From NCBI GenBank assembly GCA_021296415.1, contig JAGWAL010000018.1, positions 1-49,039 of the forward strand: a stretch of 49,039 bases of DNA, written 5' to 3'. A program made the translations under genes and the position numbers. Below, piece after piece: positions 32,858-42,146 of this stretch. The notes below the pieces were generated by a model. It was not told where the DNA came from. It was given only the letters and a program-made list of their open reading frames with translations, and did no database searches. Every line of letters starts with the position of its first letter. The first letter of the stretch is position 1. The stretch is from Acidimicrobiia bacterium. Its GTDB lineage: Bacteria > Actinomycetota > Acidimicrobiia > Acidimicrobiales > CATQHL01.

Positions 32858-33790
32858 TCAGTCCGCTGACGCCAGAGCGAGACCCAACTCGTCGAGACGG
32901 GCCGTCACCTCGTCCAGCGACTTCTCGCCGAAGTTGGGGATCGCCAGCAGCTCGAGCGGCGTCCTCTCCAGGAGCGCGCCGACCGTCGTGACCTGCGCCC
33001 GCTTCAGGCAGTTGCGCGGCCGTTCCGAGAGCCCCAACTCGTCGATCGGCCGCTGCAGATCCGAGGGCAAATCGGGCGCGGCCGCCGGGTCCAGGCTGTC
33101 GGGCAGCGACACCTCGGCCAGATTCTCCACGAGCTGCGCCAGCCGGCGCAGGATGCCGCCCGCCGTGGCCATCGCCTCCGACGGCGTGATCGTCCCGTCG
33201 GTGAGCACGTCCACCACCAGCTCGTCGAAGGTGATGTCCCGCTCCCCGGGCGACGGCTCCACCTCGAAGGCAACGCGGCGCACCGGCGAGAAGAGGGCGT
33301 CCACCGGTACGTCGCCGATGGTGCCGCTGCCGGGACGGCTCTCGGCGCCCAGGTAGCCGATTCCCTGCTCCACGGTGACGTCGGCGGCGAAGCGCGCCCG
33401 GCCGTTGAGCGTGGCGATATGGAGTTCGGGGTTCAACACCTCGACGTCGGGGTTGACACCGAAGTGCGCGCCCGTGACCTCCGCCGGACCTAGCACGTCG
33501 ATACGCAACTGCACCGGTTCGGGGCTGTGGCTGTGCAGGACCAGGTCCTTGAGGTTCAGGATGATGTCGGAGATGTCCTCGACCACCCCGTCCAGCGTGT
33601 CGAACTCGTGCAGCGCCTCGTCGAAGCGGACGTGCGTCACCGCTGCACCCGGGATCGACGAGAGCAGCGTGCGCCGCAGCGCGTTGCCGATCGTGTAGCC
33701 GAATCCCGGCTCGAGCGGGCCGATGACGAACTTCTGCCGGTTGTCCTCGGCAGTCCCCACAGAGACGGCGGGATGTTTGATCTCAAGCAT
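32858..33790 (-). CDS. rpoA: DNA-directed RNA polymerase subunit alpha
   Basis: This 310-residue alpha subunit nucleates core polymerase assembly and contacts UP elements and activators. The NTD has FVIGPLEPGFGYTIGNALRR and TLLSSIPGAAVTHVRFDEAL. The CTD (about 245-305) has LSERPRNCLKRAQVTTVGAL and IPNFGEKSLDEVTARL. I chose ATG 33790, which begins MLEIKHP; the frame is open further upstream but without homology. The gap from rpsD is 17 bp. Confidence 0.97.
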   Translation of the reverse strand: MLEIKHPAVSVGTAEDNRQKFVIGPLEPGFGYTIGNALRRTLLSSIPGAAVTHVRFDEALHEFDTLDGVVEDISDIILNLKDLVLHSHSPEPVQLRIDVLGPAEVTGAHFGVNPDVEVLNPELHIATLNGRARFAADVTVEQGIGYLGAESRPGSGTIGDVPVDALFSPVRRVAFEVEPSPGERDITFDELVVDVLTDGTITPSEAMATAGGILRRLAQLVENLAEVSLPDSLDPAAAPDLPSDLQRPIDELGLSERPRNCLKRAQVTTVGALLERTPLELLAIPNFGEKSLDEVTARLDELGLALASAD

Positions 33791-33807
33791 GTACAACCTC
33801 GCTGGAG

Positions 33808-34425
33808 CTACTTGCTGTAGAGCTCGACAATCAACTGCTCGCGGATGGGAACGTCGATCTGATCCCGCGTGGGTACCGACACCACGTTCGCGGCCCAGCC
33901 CTCCTCGACGACGTCGAGCCAGATCGGCGGTACCCGATCCAGGACATCGACGTTCCACTGCAGAATTGTCATGGCGCGCGCCTTGTCGCGCACGGAGACG
34001 ACATCGTCGGCGGTCACGCGGTAACTCGGGATCGTGACCCGACGATCATTGACCGACACGTGGCCGTGCCCCACGAACTGCCGCGCCTGGGGGCGGGTGG
34101 CCGCCCAGCCCGCTCGATACACCACGTTGTCGAGGCGCAACTCGAGGTAGCTGAGCATGTTCTCCCCGGTGACACCCGAGCGGCGGCTGGCCTCGGCATA
34201 GAGATTGCGGAACTGGCGCTCGGTGAGGCCGTAGGTGAAGCGGGCCTTCTGCTTCTCCTGGAGTTGGACAAGGTATTCCGAGGCGGTCGTCCGGCGCCGC
34301 GAGCGGCCGTGCTCGCCCGGCGGGTAGGGGCGCTTGTCGAGCGCCACCGTCTCGCCCTTGGTGCCGAAGATGTTGATGCCCAGGCGGCGCGACACCCGTG
34401 ACTTGGGCCCGGTGTAGCGCGACAT
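33808..34425 (-). CDS. rpsD: 30S ribosomal protein S4 (uS4), zinc-free type
   Basis: This 205-residue protein begins [20 protein letters not shown] and has KRPYPPGEHG, EKQKARFTYGLTERQFRNLY and the S4 domain RLDNVVYRAGWAATRPQARQ. The N-terminal region has no Cys, so it is the zinc-free (C-minus) form. uS4 starts 30S assembly and often regulates its operon. The ATG shares a base with the rpsK stop (TGATG). Confidence 0.96.
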   Translation of the reverse strand: MSRYTGPKSRVSRRLGINIFGTKGETVALDKRPYPPGEHGRSRRRTTASEYLVQLQEKQKARFTYGLTERQFRNLYAEASRRSGVTGENMLSYLELRLDNVVYRAGWAATRPQARQFVGHGHVSVNDRRVTIPSYRVTADDVVSVRDKARAMTILQWNVDVLDRVPPIWLDVVEEGWAANVVSVPTRDQIDVPIREQLIVELYSK

Positions 34426-34817
34426 CAGACCCGCCGCCTCTTCGGTGGCCGGCACCCGTTGTGCGGGACGGGGGTGACGTCCTTGATGCCGGTGACCTCC
34501 AGGCCGAGGTTCTGCAGCGAGCGGATGGCGGTCTCGCGGCCCGATCCCGGCCCCCGCACCTGGACGTCCACCTTGCGCACGCCGAACTCCATGGCCCGCC
34601 GAGCCACCTCCTCGGCCGCCATCTGCGCGGCGTACGGCGTCGACTTGCGTGATCCCTTGAATCCCACGTTGCCGGCCGAGGCCCAGGCGACCACGTTCCC
34701 CCGCAGGTCCGTGACGGTGATGATCGTGTTGTTGAACGAACTCTTGATGTGCACGACGCCGTGCCCGATGTTCCGGCGCTCGCGGCGGCGTGGCCGCCGT
34801 GCCTGTCTTTCTGCCAT
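34425..34817 (-). CDS. rpsK: 30S ribosomal protein S11 (uS11)
   Basis: This 130-residue protein matches uS11: [57 protein letters not shown] and the end [13 protein letters not shown]. It sits at the 30S platform and helps shape the mRNA exit channel. It is followed by rpsD with a 1-bp overlap. The 105-bp gap to rpsM is the longest in this part of the alpha operon and holds only weak palindromes. Confidence 0.97.
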   Translation of the reverse strand: MAERQARRPRRRERRNIGHGVVHIKSSFNNTIITVTDLRGNVVAWASAGNVGFKGSRKSTPYAAQMAAEEVARRAMEFGVRKVDVQVRGPGSGRETAIRSLQNLGLEVTGIKDVTPVPHNGCRPPKRRRV

Positions 34818-34922
34818 GACCCCTCGGTACGTCTCTTGAGCGGTGCGATGCCGCGACCAACTGACCGCGGTTACCGATCGTGGTGGTTCGGCGCCCCGAT
34901 CAGCGCCGCTGCCACTTCTGCC

Positions 34923-35306
34923 TTACTTCCTCTTCATGACGGTCTTCTTGCCCGCCACCGTCTTGCGCGGCCCCTTGCGCGTCCGGGCATTGGTATGGGT
35001 GCGCTGACCACGCACCGGAAGGCCCCGGCGGTGCCGGATGCCCTGGTAGCAGCCGATTTCCAGCTTGCGACTGATGTCCTGGCCGATGCGGCGGCGCAGG
35101 TCACCCTCGACCTTGAGATTGCGCTCGATGTACGCCCGGAGGCGGGCCACCTCCTGCTCGGTGAGATCCTTCACGCGCACGTCGGGGCCGATGCCGACCT
35201 CCTCGCAGGTCTGCGCGGCAACGCTGGCACCGATGCCGAAGATGTACGTGAGCGACACCACGGCCCGCTTGTTGCGCGGGATGTCGACGCCGGCGATGCG
35301 CGCCAC
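34923..35306 (-). CDS. rpsM: 30S ribosomal protein S13 (uS13)
   Basis: This 127-residue protein has [59 protein letters not shown] and the basic tail [19 protein letters not shown]. uS13 is in the 30S head and contacts P-site tRNA and uL5 across the subunit interface. The start lies 1 bp after the rpmJ stop. Confidence 0.97.
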   Translation of the reverse strand: MARIAGVDIPRNKRAVVSLTYIFGIGASVAAQTCEEVGIGPDVRVKDLTEQEVARLRAYIERNLKVEGDLRRRIGQDISRKLEIGCYQGIRHRRGLPVRGQRTHTNARTRKGPRKTVAGKKTVMKRK

Positions 35307-35307
35307 G

Positions 35308-35421
35308 TCAGCCCTGCCTCTGGCGGTGCCGCGGGTTGTCGCAAATCACCCGCACACGACCATGGCGACGGATGACTCTGCACTTGTCACACATTGCCTT
35401 CACGCTGGGGCGCACTTTCAT
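35308..35421 (-). CDS. rpmJ: 50S ribosomal protein L36 (bL36), zinc form
   Basis: This 37-residue protein begins [19 protein letters not shown]. The zinc ligands Cys11, Cys14, Cys27 and His32 are all present, so this is the C-plus form. The open frame extends upstream to 35523, but the ATG at 35421 gives the universal N-terminus. It is between infA and rpsM as is usual. Confidence 0.96.
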   Translation of the reverse strand: MKVRPSVKAMCDKCRVIRRHGRVRVICDNPRHRQRQG

Positions 35422-35494
35422 CTCCGTATCCGCCTCGTCTCGTCGTCTGCTCAACCGCCGAGCGGGGCGCGACTCTCGCTCGCTTCGGGGGTTG

Positions 35495-35719
35495 CTACTT
35501 GTACCGGTAAGTGATGCGCCCACGCTGCAGGTCGTACGGCGTGAACTCCACCTGCACGCGGTCGCCGGGAAGGATGCGGATGTAATGCATCCTCATCTTC
35601 CCCGAGATGTGCGCCAGCACTTGGTGTCCGTTGTCGAACTCGACCCTGAACATGGCATTGGGGAGGGACTCGAGGACCTTCCCTTCCATGAGGATTGCGT
35701 CCTGCTTCGATTTCGCCAG
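35495..35719 (-). CDS. infA: Translation initiation factor IF-1, probable CTG start
   Basis: IF-1 occupies the 30S A site during initiation. [40 protein letters not shown] and [13 protein letters not shown] are diagnostic. The only nearby ATG (35689) gives 64 residues and removes the usual first strand. Reading back in frame gives [14 protein letters not shown], matching the normal MAKxxxAIxxEG N-terminus, with CTG at 35719 in the Met position and GGGAG seven bases before it. No ATG, GTG or TTG is available there. I therefore call 74 residues from CTG; an assembly error in that codon is the alternative. Confidence 0.85.
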   Translation of the reverse strand: MAKSKQDAILMEGKVLESLPNAMFRVEFDNGHQVLAHISGKMRMHYIRILPGDRVQVEFTPYDLQRGRITYRYK

Positions 35720-35726
35720 AACTCTA

Positions 35727-35731
35727 CTCCC
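35727..35731 (-). promoter_or_regulatory. Ribosome-binding site deciding the infA CTG start
   Basis: GGGAG on the minus strand lies seven bases before CTG 35719. For the ATG at 35689 the nearest purine run (AGGA) is ten bases away and inside the conserved N-terminal codons. Confidence 0.6.
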
Positions 35732-35753
35732 GCCTCGAACGCGACCTACCAGG

Positions 35754-36335
35754 CTACCGCGACAACCTCAGCGGCACCAACCCGCCGATGGCGGCCGCGA
35801 GCCGGTCGAACACCTCCGCCGGCTCCCCGGTTCCGTCGACCGTCTGCAGCAGGCCCCGGTCGGCGAACCACTCCACCAGGGGCGCCGTCTGCGCCTCGTA
35901 GAGCTCGAGGCGCCGGGCGATGCCCGCGGCGGTGTCGTCGCCGCGGCCCCGGGCCAGCATCCGCTCGGAGACCTCCGCCACGCAGACCTCCAGAAGCACC
36001 GCGCCCCGCAGTCCGCCGGATGCGGTCATCCCGGCGAGGGCCTCGGCCTGCGCCGGGGTCCGGGGGAAGCCGTCGAGCAGGACGGTGGCTCCGGAATCCT
36101 CCAGCGCGGCGAGCCGCTCGGCAACCACATCGCACATCACGTCGTCGGGCACCAACTCGCCGGCGGCCATGATGGCGCCCGCCCGACGACCCAGCGGGGT
36201 GTCCAGGGCTGCGGCGTCCCGCAGCATGTCGCCGGTCGACACGTGGACCACCGTGTCGAAACGCTCGGCGAGCATCGCACACTGCGTGCCCTTGCCGGCA
36301 CCCTGGCGCCCGAGGACGGCGATCACGCCGCCCAT
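35754..36335 (-). CDS. adk: Adenylate kinase
   Basis: This 193-residue enzyme catalyses ATP + AMP = 2 ADP. Seen: P-loop [31 protein letters not shown], the AMP-binding [15 protein letters not shown] and the short lid region around [20 protein letters not shown]. The lid is the short, zinc-free type common in actinobacteria. It starts 1 bp after the secY stop. The methionine aminopeptidase gene often found between adk and infA is missing here. Confidence 0.96.
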   Translation of the reverse strand: MGGVIAVLGRQGAGKGTQCAMLAERFDTVVHVSTGDMLRDAAALDTPLGRRAGAIMAAGELVPDDVMCDVVAERLAALEDSGATVLLDGFPRTPAQAEALAGMTASGGLRGAVLLEVCVAEVSERMLARGRGDDTAAGIARRLELYEAQTAPLVEWFADRGLLQTVDGTGEPAEVFDRLAAAIGGLVPLRLSR

Positions 36336-36336
36336 G

Positions 36337-37659
36337 TCAGGAACTCCCGTAGTTGCGCAGCATCAGCTGGCTGTCGATCTGCTTCATCGTCTCGAGCGCT
36401 ACGCCCACGGCGATCAGGATCGAGATCCCGGTGAAGCTGAAGATGCCCTGTGTGCTGGTGGGCACGATGTTCCCGATCACCACGGCGGGCGTCAGGGCGA
36501 TGAGCGCCAGGAAGAGTGACCCGGGCAGCGTGATGCGCGACAGGATGTGCGCCAGATAGCGCTCGGTGGGCCGACCGGGCCGGATGCCCGGCACGAACCC
36601 GCCCTGCTTGCGGATGTTGTCGGCCTGCTTGACCGGATCGAAGCTGATGGCTGTGTAGAAGTAGGCGAAGCCGATGATGAGCAGGCCGAAGAAGACCAGG
36701 TAGAACGGGTCGTCGTAGCGCAGCAGGTGATCGTTGACCCAGGTGCGGGTCGCCTCGCCCCACCCGCCGGACGGGAGCACCACGACGACCAGCTGCGGCA
36801 GGTAGAGAACCGAACTGGCGAAGATGATCGGGATCACGCCCGACTGGTTCACCTTCAGCGGTATGTAGGTGCTGCCGCCGGTGGTCATCCGGCGTCCGAC
36901 GACGCGCTTGGCGAACTGCACCGGGATGCGCCGCTGGCCCTGCTCGACGAACACGATCAGCACGAGCAGCACGAGGTACATCGCCAGGACCTCGAAGACG
37001 CCCGGCCAGCCCGAGTTGCCCTTCACGAGCGAGAACTGGTTGGGCAGCGAGCTCACCACGGCGGCGAAGATGATGATCGACATCCCGTTGCCGATGCCCT
37101 TCTGCGTGATCAACTCGCCCATCCACATCAACAGGGCTGTCCCGGCGGTGAGCGTCAGCACGACCAGCCCCACCCGCGGTGCGGTGAACTCCGGCAGCAG
37201 GTCGGGGATGCCGGTGCTGCCGGCCAGGCCACCGCCCTGGTTGTGGAAGAGGAAGGCGAACCCCGTGGACTGGATCAGCGCGATCCCGATCGTCAGGTAG
37301 CGCGTCCACTGGTTGATCTTGCGCTGGCCGATCGCACCCTGCTGCTGCCACTGCTCGATGCGCGGCACCACGACGCCCATCACCTGCATGATGATCGAAG
37401 CGGTGATGTACGGGAATATCCCCAGCGAGAAGATGGCGAACTGCGTGAGCGCGCCGCCCGAGAAGAGCTGCAGGAAGTTGAGGATCCCGCCGTCCTCGGC
37501 TGCCTCCTGGAGGGGGCGGATGGCCTCCAGGTTGATCCCGGGCGCCGGAATGAAGGCCCCCAGCCGGTACACCACCAGCATGCCGAGCGTGAAGAGGATC
37601 TTGCTCCGCAGATCCTCGATGCGGAAGATGTTGGCGATGTTCTGGAGGATTCGGGCCAC
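36337..37659 (-). CDS. secY: Protein translocase subunit SecY
   Basis: This 440-residue membrane protein forms the Sec channel with SecE and SecG. About ten hydrophobic helices are visible. Seen: LRSKILFTLGMLVVYRLGAF at the first helix, ALTQFAIFSLGIFPYITASI at helix 2b, the cytoplasmic loop VVGRRMTTGGSTYIPLKVNQ, and GGFVPGIRPGRPTERYLAHI near the C-terminal loops that bind SecA and the ribosome. It follows rplO by 33 bp and precedes adk. Confidence 0.97.
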   Translation of the reverse strand: MARILQNIANIFRIEDLRSKILFTLGMLVVYRLGAFIPAPGINLEAIRPLQEAAEDGGILNFLQLFSGGALTQFAIFSLGIFPYITASIIMQVMGVVVPRIEQWQQQGAIGQRKINQWTRYLTIGIALIQSTGFAFLFHNQGGGLAGSTGIPDLLPEFTAPRVGLVVLTLTAGTALLMWMGELITQKGIGNGMSIIIFAAVVSSLPNQFSLVKGNSGWPGVFEVLAMYLVLLVLIVFVEQGQRRIPVQFAKRVVGRRMTTGGSTYIPLKVNQSGVIPIIFASSVLYLPQLVVVVLPSGGWGEATRTWVNDHLLRYDDPFYLVFFGLLIIGFAYFYTAISFDPVKQADNIRKQGGFVPGIRPGRPTERYLAHILSRITLPGSLFLALIALTPAVVIGNIVPTSTQGIFSFTGISILIAVGVALETMKQIDSQLMLRNYGSS

Positions 37660-37692
37660 GGGGCGATTCTCCCTCCGGCAGTTCGGCGACCG

Positions 37693-38181
37693 CTAGCGAT
37701 TGGTGAGGGCGTTGCCCCGCGCCGGCGGCCGGCGGTCGCCCCATGGCAGCGGTAGGACCTCGATGGTCGCCCCGACCGCCTCGAGAGCAGCGCGAGCCCC
37801 TTCGGAGAACGCGTGGGCGCGCACGGTGACCGCACGGGTCACCTCGCCTCGAGCGAGCACCTTGACCAGCGCACCCTTGCTCACGAGCCCGCGAGCGTAC
37901 AGAGTCTCCGGCGTCACCTCGTCGAGGTCCGAGGACTCGATCACGTCGAGGTTGACCGGTTGGTAGGTCACCCGGAACGGGTTGTTGAAACCGCGCAGCT
38001 TGGGGATCCGGCGCTGGAGAGGCATCTGGCCCCCCTCGAAGCCGACCGGCACCTTGCCGCGGGCCTTCTGGCCCTTGGTGCCGCGCCCGGCAGTCTTGCC
38101 TCCCTTGCCACCGATGCCCCGACCGGGGCGCCGGCGCGCCGTGCGGCTCCCGGGCGGGGGCTTCAGGTCGTGGACCTTCAC
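37693..38181 (-). CDS. rplO: 50S ribosomal protein L15 (uL15)
   Basis: This 162-residue protein has MKVHDLKPPPGSRTARRRPG, GRGIGGKGGKTAGRGTKGQK, FEGGQMPLQRRIPKLRGFNN and a C-terminal globular part with VRAHAFSEGARAALEAVGAT. It is slightly longer than the family (about 145), with a short tail PPARGNALTNR. The ATG overlaps the rpmD stop by 4 bp. Confidence 0.96.
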   Translation of the reverse strand: MKVHDLKPPPGSRTARRRPGRGIGGKGGKTAGRGTKGQKARGKVPVGFEGGQMPLQRRIPKLRGFNNPFRVTYQPVNLDVIESSDLDEVTPETLYARGLVSKGALVKVLARGEVTRAVTVRAHAFSEGARAALEAVGATIEVLPLPWGDRRPPARGNALTNR

Positions 38182-38363
38182 GATTCGGGCACCTCCTCGA
38201 CTTCGACCAGGTGCGAGACCGCCGCCAGCATGCCCCGCACATCGGGACGGTCGCTGAGGACTCTCGACTTGCCGACCCTCCCGAGTCCCAGGGCGCGCAG
38301 CGTGCCGCGCTGCGGGGGCTTGCGCCCGATCCCGGAACGGACCTGCGTCACGCGCAGCGCCAC
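38178..38363 (-). CDS. rpmD: 50S ribosomal protein L30 (uL30)
   Basis: This 61-residue protein from GTG 38363 begins MALRVTQVRSGIGRKPPQRG and contains LRALGLGRVGKSRVL. I chose the GTG next to the rpsE stop because it gives the normal N-terminus. An ATG at 38381 would add six residues and overlap rpsE. It overlaps rplO by 4 bp. Confidence 0.9.
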   Translation of the reverse strand: MALRVTQVRSGIGRKPPQRGTLRALGLGRVGKSRVLSDRPDVRGMLAAVSHLVEVEEVPES

Positions 38364-38364
38364 G

Positions 38365-38943
38365 TCATCCCTCCTCGCCACGCAGGGCCAGGCGCCGGGT
38401 GCGCTCGGTCTCGTTGTAGGCCGCCAGCAGCGCCGGCGGGACGAACTCGCTGGGATCCAGACCGCGCAGGCGCGCCACGTGGTCGGGGCGCATCAACGAA
38501 CGCAGGCCGGCAATCGTTGCCCGGGCAACGTTGATGTGGTTGGCCGAGCCCAACGATTTGCACAGCACGTCGCCGACACCGGCCTCCTCGAGGATGGCGC
38601 GGGCGGCGCCACCGGCGATGACGCCGGTACCGGGTGCCGCCGGCTTGAGCAGCACCTTGCCGGCACCCCAGCGTCCGAGGACGGGATGCACGATCGTCGT
38701 GCCCGCCAGGGGCACGGCGAACAGCGAGTTGCGTGCCTCCTCGGTGCCCTTCTGGATGGCCAGGGGCACCTCTTTGGCCTTGCCGTAGCCCAGACCGACG
38801 TGACCGGCGCCGTCGCCCACGACGACGAGAGCGGAGAACGAGAAGCGCCGCCCGCCCTTGACCACCTTGGCGACCCGGTTGATGTGGATGACGCGGGAAT
38901 CGCGCAACTGCAGGCGCGAGGCCAGCGCACCGGCGGGTGCCAT
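38365..38943 (-). CDS. rpsE: 30S ribosomal protein S5 (uS5)
   Basis: This 192-residue protein has [59 protein letters not shown] and [20 protein letters not shown]. uS5 is at the mRNA entry site and affects decoding accuracy. The ATG shares one base with the rplR stop. Confidence 0.97.
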   Translation of the reverse strand: MAPAGALASRLQLRDSRVIHINRVAKVVKGGRRFSFSALVVVGDGAGHVGLGYGKAKEVPLAIQKGTEEARNSLFAVPLAGTTIVHPVLGRWGAGKVLLKPAAPGTGVIAGGAARAILEEAGVGDVLCKSLGSANHINVARATIAGLRSLMRPDHVARLRGLDPSEFVPPALLAAYNETERTRRLALRGEEG

Positions 38944-39308
38944 CAGAATCGCATCCCGGCTTCGCGGGCGGCATCGGCGAGCGCTGCCACTCGCCCGTGG
39001 TAGCGGTAGCCGCCGCGGTCGAAGGTGACCGTCGTGATGCCGGCGACCGCGGCTCGTTCCGCAATCAGGCGTCCGACGGCGTCGGCGGCGCTCACACCGC
39101 CGGCTTCGCTCTGCCGAACGTCCGACTCCAGGGTCGAGGCGGCCACCAGGGTGTGTCCGCTGGTGTCGTCGATGATCTGCGCCGCCGTGTGGCGGTTGGA
39201 GCGGTACACCGCGAGGCGCGGGCGCTCGGCCGTCCCGACGATCTTCTTGCGCACCCTCCGGTGGCGCCGGAGCCGGCTCTGCCGCCGTTCTGCGGACACG
39301 TTCGTCAT
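38943..39308 (-). CDS. rplR: 50S ribosomal protein L18 (uL18)
   Basis: This 121-residue protein has [60 protein letters not shown] and the C-terminal [20 protein letters not shown]. It binds 5S rRNA. I chose ATG 39308; the open frame extends upstream into rplF out of homology. Confidence 0.96.
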   Translation of the reverse strand: MTNVSAERRQSRLRRHRRVRKKIVGTAERPRLAVYRSNRHTAAQIIDDTSGHTLVAASTLESDVRQSEAGGVSAADAVGRLIAERAAVAGITTVTFDRGGYRYHGRVAALADAAREAGMRF

Positions 39309-39336
39309 TGCTCTGCTCCCTGCCTCGGCGGCGGAC

Positions 39337-39876
39337 TCACTTGGCGGCCTTGCCCGCCTTGCGGCGGACATACTCCCCGGCGTAGCGGATTCCCTTGCCC
39401 TTGTAGGGTTCGGGCTTGCGCAGCGCGCGGATCTGCGCGGCCACCTGTCCGACCGCCTGCTTGTCGATCCCCAGGACCCTGATGGCGGTCTGTGACGGCA
39501 CCTCGAAGGTGATCCCCTCGGGCGCCTCCACGAAGACCGGATGGCTGAAGCCCAACTGCAGCTCCAGGCGCCCGGGGCTCTTGGCGGTGGCGCGATAGCC
39601 GACGCCGATGATCTCGAGGTCCTTCCGGTATCCCTCGTGCACACCGACCACCATGTTGTTGACGAGGGCGCGCGTCAGGCCGTGCAGTGCACGCGACTCG
39701 CGCTCCTCGTCGGCGCGCGTCACGACCAGCGCCGCGCCCTCCTGATGCACGGCGATCACCGGCGGAACCGTGTGCCGCAGCGTGCCCTTCGGCCCTGCGA
39801 CGGTGACCTCGCCGTCCGCCACGGTGACCGAGACGCCCGGAGGCACCGGGATCGGCGACTTACCCACACGAGACAC
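39337..39876 (-). CDS. rplF: 50S ribosomal protein L6 (uL6)
   Basis: This 179-residue protein begins [20 protein letters not shown] and has [34 protein letters not shown] and [20 protein letters not shown] near the end. It lies at the GTPase-associated centre side of 23S rRNA. It follows rpsH by 7 bp. Confidence 0.97.
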   Translation of the reverse strand: MSRVGKSPIPVPPGVSVTVADGEVTVAGPKGTLRHTVPPVIAVHQEGAALVVTRADEERESRALHGLTRALVNNMVVGVHEGYRKDLEIIGVGYRATAKSPGRLELQLGFSHPVFVEAPEGITFEVPSQTAIRVLGIDKQAVGQVAAQIRALRKPEPYKGKGIRYAGEYVRRKAGKAAK

Positions 39877-39883
39877 GACGCAC

Positions 39884-40285
39884 CTACCAGACGTAGCAGA
39901 GGATCTCGCCGCCGATACGCCGCCTGCGAGCCTCCTGATCGGTCATCAGGCCCTTGCTGGTGGACAGGACCGCCATACCGAGACCGCCCTGCACCCGCGG
40001 CACGCGGTCGGCCTTGGTGTACACACGCAGCCCGGCCTTGGAGACCCGCCGGAGACCCCTGATGACCCGCTCGCGATCCGGCGAGTACTTCATATCGATG
40101 GTCAGCAAGCGCCCCGGGCCATCGATGTCGGCCACCTGATAGCCGTGAATGTAACCCTCGCGCCGCAACACCTCCGCCAGGGCCTCCTTCAGCTTCGAGG
40201 AGGGCATGTGCACCTCCTCGTGCATGGCCACGTTGGCGTTGCGGATTCGAGTCAGCATGTCGGCGATCGGATCGGTCATGGTCAT
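39884..40285 (-). CDS. rpsH: 30S ribosomal protein S8 (uS8)
   Basis: This 133-residue protein begins [20 protein letters not shown]. Two ATGs (40285 and 40279) are both plausible and the first gives the common MTMTDP start. KPGLRVY-type phrase [20 protein letters not shown] and [20 protein letters not shown] complete the family pattern. uS8 is a primary 16S binder and often represses the spc operon. Confidence 0.96.
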   Translation of the reverse strand: MTMTDPIADMLTRIRNANVAMHEEVHMPSSKLKEALAEVLRREGYIHGYQVADIDGPGRLLTIDMKYSPDRERVIRGLRRVSKAGLRVYTKADRVPRVQGGLGMAVLSTSKGLMTDQEARRRRIGGEILCYVW

Positions 40286-40298
40286 CGGCGACAACCCC

Positions 40299-40484
40299 CT
40301 ACCAGCTGGCCTTCGTAAGTCCGGGGATCTCCCCGGCATGGGCGAGTTCGCGCAGGCAGATGCGGCACAACCCGAACTTCCGGTAGACCGAGCGCGGTCG
40401 GCCGCACCGGCGGCAGCGGGTGTACGCCCGCACCCGGTACTTCGGCGTTCGCTTCTGCTTGTTGATCAGTGCCTGCTTTGCCAT
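40299..40484 (-). CDS. rpsN: 30S ribosomal protein S14 type Z (uS14)
   Basis: This 61-residue zinc form begins [20 protein letters not shown]. Cys24, Cys27, Cys40 and Cys43 form the zinc site (CRRC and CRIC), and the end is [11 protein letters not shown]. The frame is open upstream but ATG 40484 gives the family N-terminus. Both this and bL36 are zinc-dependent versions. Confidence 0.97.
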   Translation of the reverse strand: MAKQALINKQKRTPKYRVRAYTRCRRCGRPRSVYRKFGLCRICLRELAHAGEIPGLTKASW

Positions 40485-40530
40485 GTCGTCTCTCTCGCCA
40501 ATCGCTGCGTCGAACCGTTCGCCGAGTCCC

Positions 40531-41100
40531 TCAGCCCATCTCCCGCCGGAGCGGGAAGCCGAACGACTCCAGGAGCGCCCGCGCCACGGCATCGTCGGAT
40601 GCCGTGGTCACCAGGGTGATGTCCATGCCGCGGACGGTGTCGATCTTGTCGTAGTCGATCTCGGGGAAGATCAACTGCTCGGAAACGCCGAAGGAGAAGT
40701 TGCCGTTCCCGTCGAAGGAGTTGAGGGACAGGCCGCGGAAGTCGCGGATGCGCGGGATCGCCAGGTTGATCAGCCGGTCGAAGAACTCCCACATGCGATC
40801 GCCCCGGAGCGTGACCTTCACCCCCACGGCATTGCCCTCCCGCAGGCGGAAGCCGGCGATCGAGCGCTTCGCCCTGGTCGTCACAGGCCGCTGGCCGGCG
40901 ATGATGGTCATGTCGGCGATGGCGCCCTCCAGCAGGCGGGCCTGGCGCGAGGCGTCGCCGACGCCCATGTTCAGGACGATCTTCTCCAGCGTGGGCACCT
41001 GCATGACGTTGGCGAGGCCCAGTTCCGACTGCAGCCGGGCACGTAACTCGTCCCGGTACAACCGCTTCAGGCGCGGCTCCATGGTCGCTGCCGCCGTCAT
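40531..41100 (-). CDS. rplE: 50S ribosomal protein L5 (uL5)
   Basis: This 189-residue protein has [26 protein letters not shown]-type phrase [40 protein letters not shown] and [20 protein letters not shown]. It binds 5S rRNA and contacts P-site tRNA. The start overlaps the rplX stop by 4 bp. Confidence 0.97.
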   Translation of the reverse strand: MTAAATMEPRLKRLYRDELRARLQSELGLANVMQVPTLEKIVLNMGVGDASRQARLLEGAIADMTIIAGQRPVTTRAKRSIAGFRLREGNAVGVKVTLRGDRMWEFFDRLINLAIPRIRDFRGLSLNSFDGNGNFSFGVSEQLIFPEIDYDKIDTVRGMDITLVTTASDDAVARALLESFGFPLRREMG

Positions 41101-41414
41101 GGGATGTCCGCTCCGGTGCGGCGGCAGACCCGCACCTTGGCGCCGTCGGGCGCGATCCGGAACCCCACGCGTGTGGGCTTGCCGTCCTCGGGACTGATGA
41201 GCGCCACCCGGGAGATGGGGATGGGCATGTCCTTGTCGATGATGCCACCCTGCATGACACCGGACTGATTGGGCTTGCGATGCTTGCGGACGACGTTGAC
41301 GCCGTCGACGAGAAGGGTGCCCTTGGTGGGGAAGACGGCCGAGACCACTCCCTCCTTGCCGCGATCCTTCCCCGAGAGCACCACGACGCGGTCGCCCTTG
41401 CGGATCTTGGCCAT
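41097..41414 (-). CDS. rplX: 50S ribosomal protein L24 (uL24)
   Basis: This 105-residue protein has the KOW motif [20 protein letters not shown], then [20 protein letters not shown] and a C-terminal [20 protein letters not shown]. It initiates 50S assembly. ATG 41414 gives the family start and shares one base with the rplN stop. Confidence 0.96.
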   Translation of the reverse strand: MAKIRKGDRVVVLSGKDRGKEGVVSAVFPTKGTLLVDGVNVVRKHRKPNQSGVMQGGIIDKDMPIPISRVALISPEDGKPTRVGFRIAPDGAKVRVCRRTGADIP

Positions 41415-41782
41415 CACAGCACCTCCGGGGCGAGTGAGACGATGCGCATGAAACGCTTCTCGCGCAACTCCCGACCCACGGGGCCGAAGATGCGCGTCCC
41501 GCGAGGCTGATCGTTCTCGTCGAGCACGACCGCGGCGTTCTCGTCGAAGCGGATGTAGCTGCCGTCGGGCCGGCGCTTCTCCTTGCGCGTGCGGACCACG
41601 ACGCAGCGCACCACGTCGCCCTTGCGAACCTTGGCCCCGGGGATGGCGTCCTTCACCGTTGCCACGAACACGTCGCCGATCGAGGCGTAGCGGCGGCGCG
41701 AGCCGCCCAGCACCTTGATGCACAGAACCTCGCGGGCGCCGGAGTTGTCCGCCACCCGGAGGCGCGTCTCCTGCTGGATCAC
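41414..41782 (-). CDS. rplN: 50S ribosomal protein L14 (uL14)
   Basis: This 122-residue protein from GTG 41782 begins [20 protein letters not shown], with [20 protein letters not shown] and [20 protein letters not shown]. It contacts the 30S subunit at an intersubunit bridge. The gap to rpsQ is 13 bp. Confidence 0.97.
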   Translation of the reverse strand: MIQQETRLRVADNSGAREVLCIKVLGGSRRRYASIGDVFVATVKDAIPGAKVRKGDVVRCVVVRTRKEKRRPDGSYIRFDENAAVVLDENDQPRGTRIFGPVGRELREKRFMRIVSLAPEVL

Positions 41783-41795
41783 CCTGCCCCCCCTC

Positions 41796-42146
41796 TCAGC
41801 GCGCCCGCTCGAGGATCTGCACGAGTCGCCAGCGCTTGAGCTTGGAGAGCGGGCGGGTCTCCGCCACCCGGACGCGGTCGCCGACGCGCAGATCGTTGTC
41901 CTCATCGTGGACGTAGAGGCGCTTGTGGCGGCGAACCGTCTTGTTGTAGCGCCGGTGGCGCACCTGCTCGGTCACCACCACGACGGCCGTGCGGTCCATG
42001 GACGCGGACGCCACGACGCCCTCGCGGCTCTTGCGGCGGCTGCGCCCTGTTGCGGCCGGTCCGGTGGCCGGTGCGGCGGCTCCCGCAGCCTCGGCGGCGG
42101 GCGACTGCTCGGGGGTTGGATCGGTCATCTGTGCTTCTTCAGTCAT
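41796..42146 (-). CDS. rpsQ: 30S ribosomal protein S17 (uS17) with N-terminal extension
   Basis: This 116-residue protein has a low-complexity Ala/Pro/Thr extension of about 38 residues (to [10 protein letters not shown]) before the uS17 core: [40 protein letters not shown] and [13 protein letters not shown]. Family members are usually about 85 residues. A shorter start at the Met in AQMTDP is possible. It overlaps rpmC by 8 bp. Confidence 0.93.
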   Translation of the reverse strand: MTEEAQMTDPTPEQSPAAEAAGAAAPATGPAATGRSRRKSREGVVASASMDRTAVVVVTEQVRHRRYNKTVRRHKRLYVHDEDNDLRVGDRVRVAETRPLSKLKRWRLVQILERAR

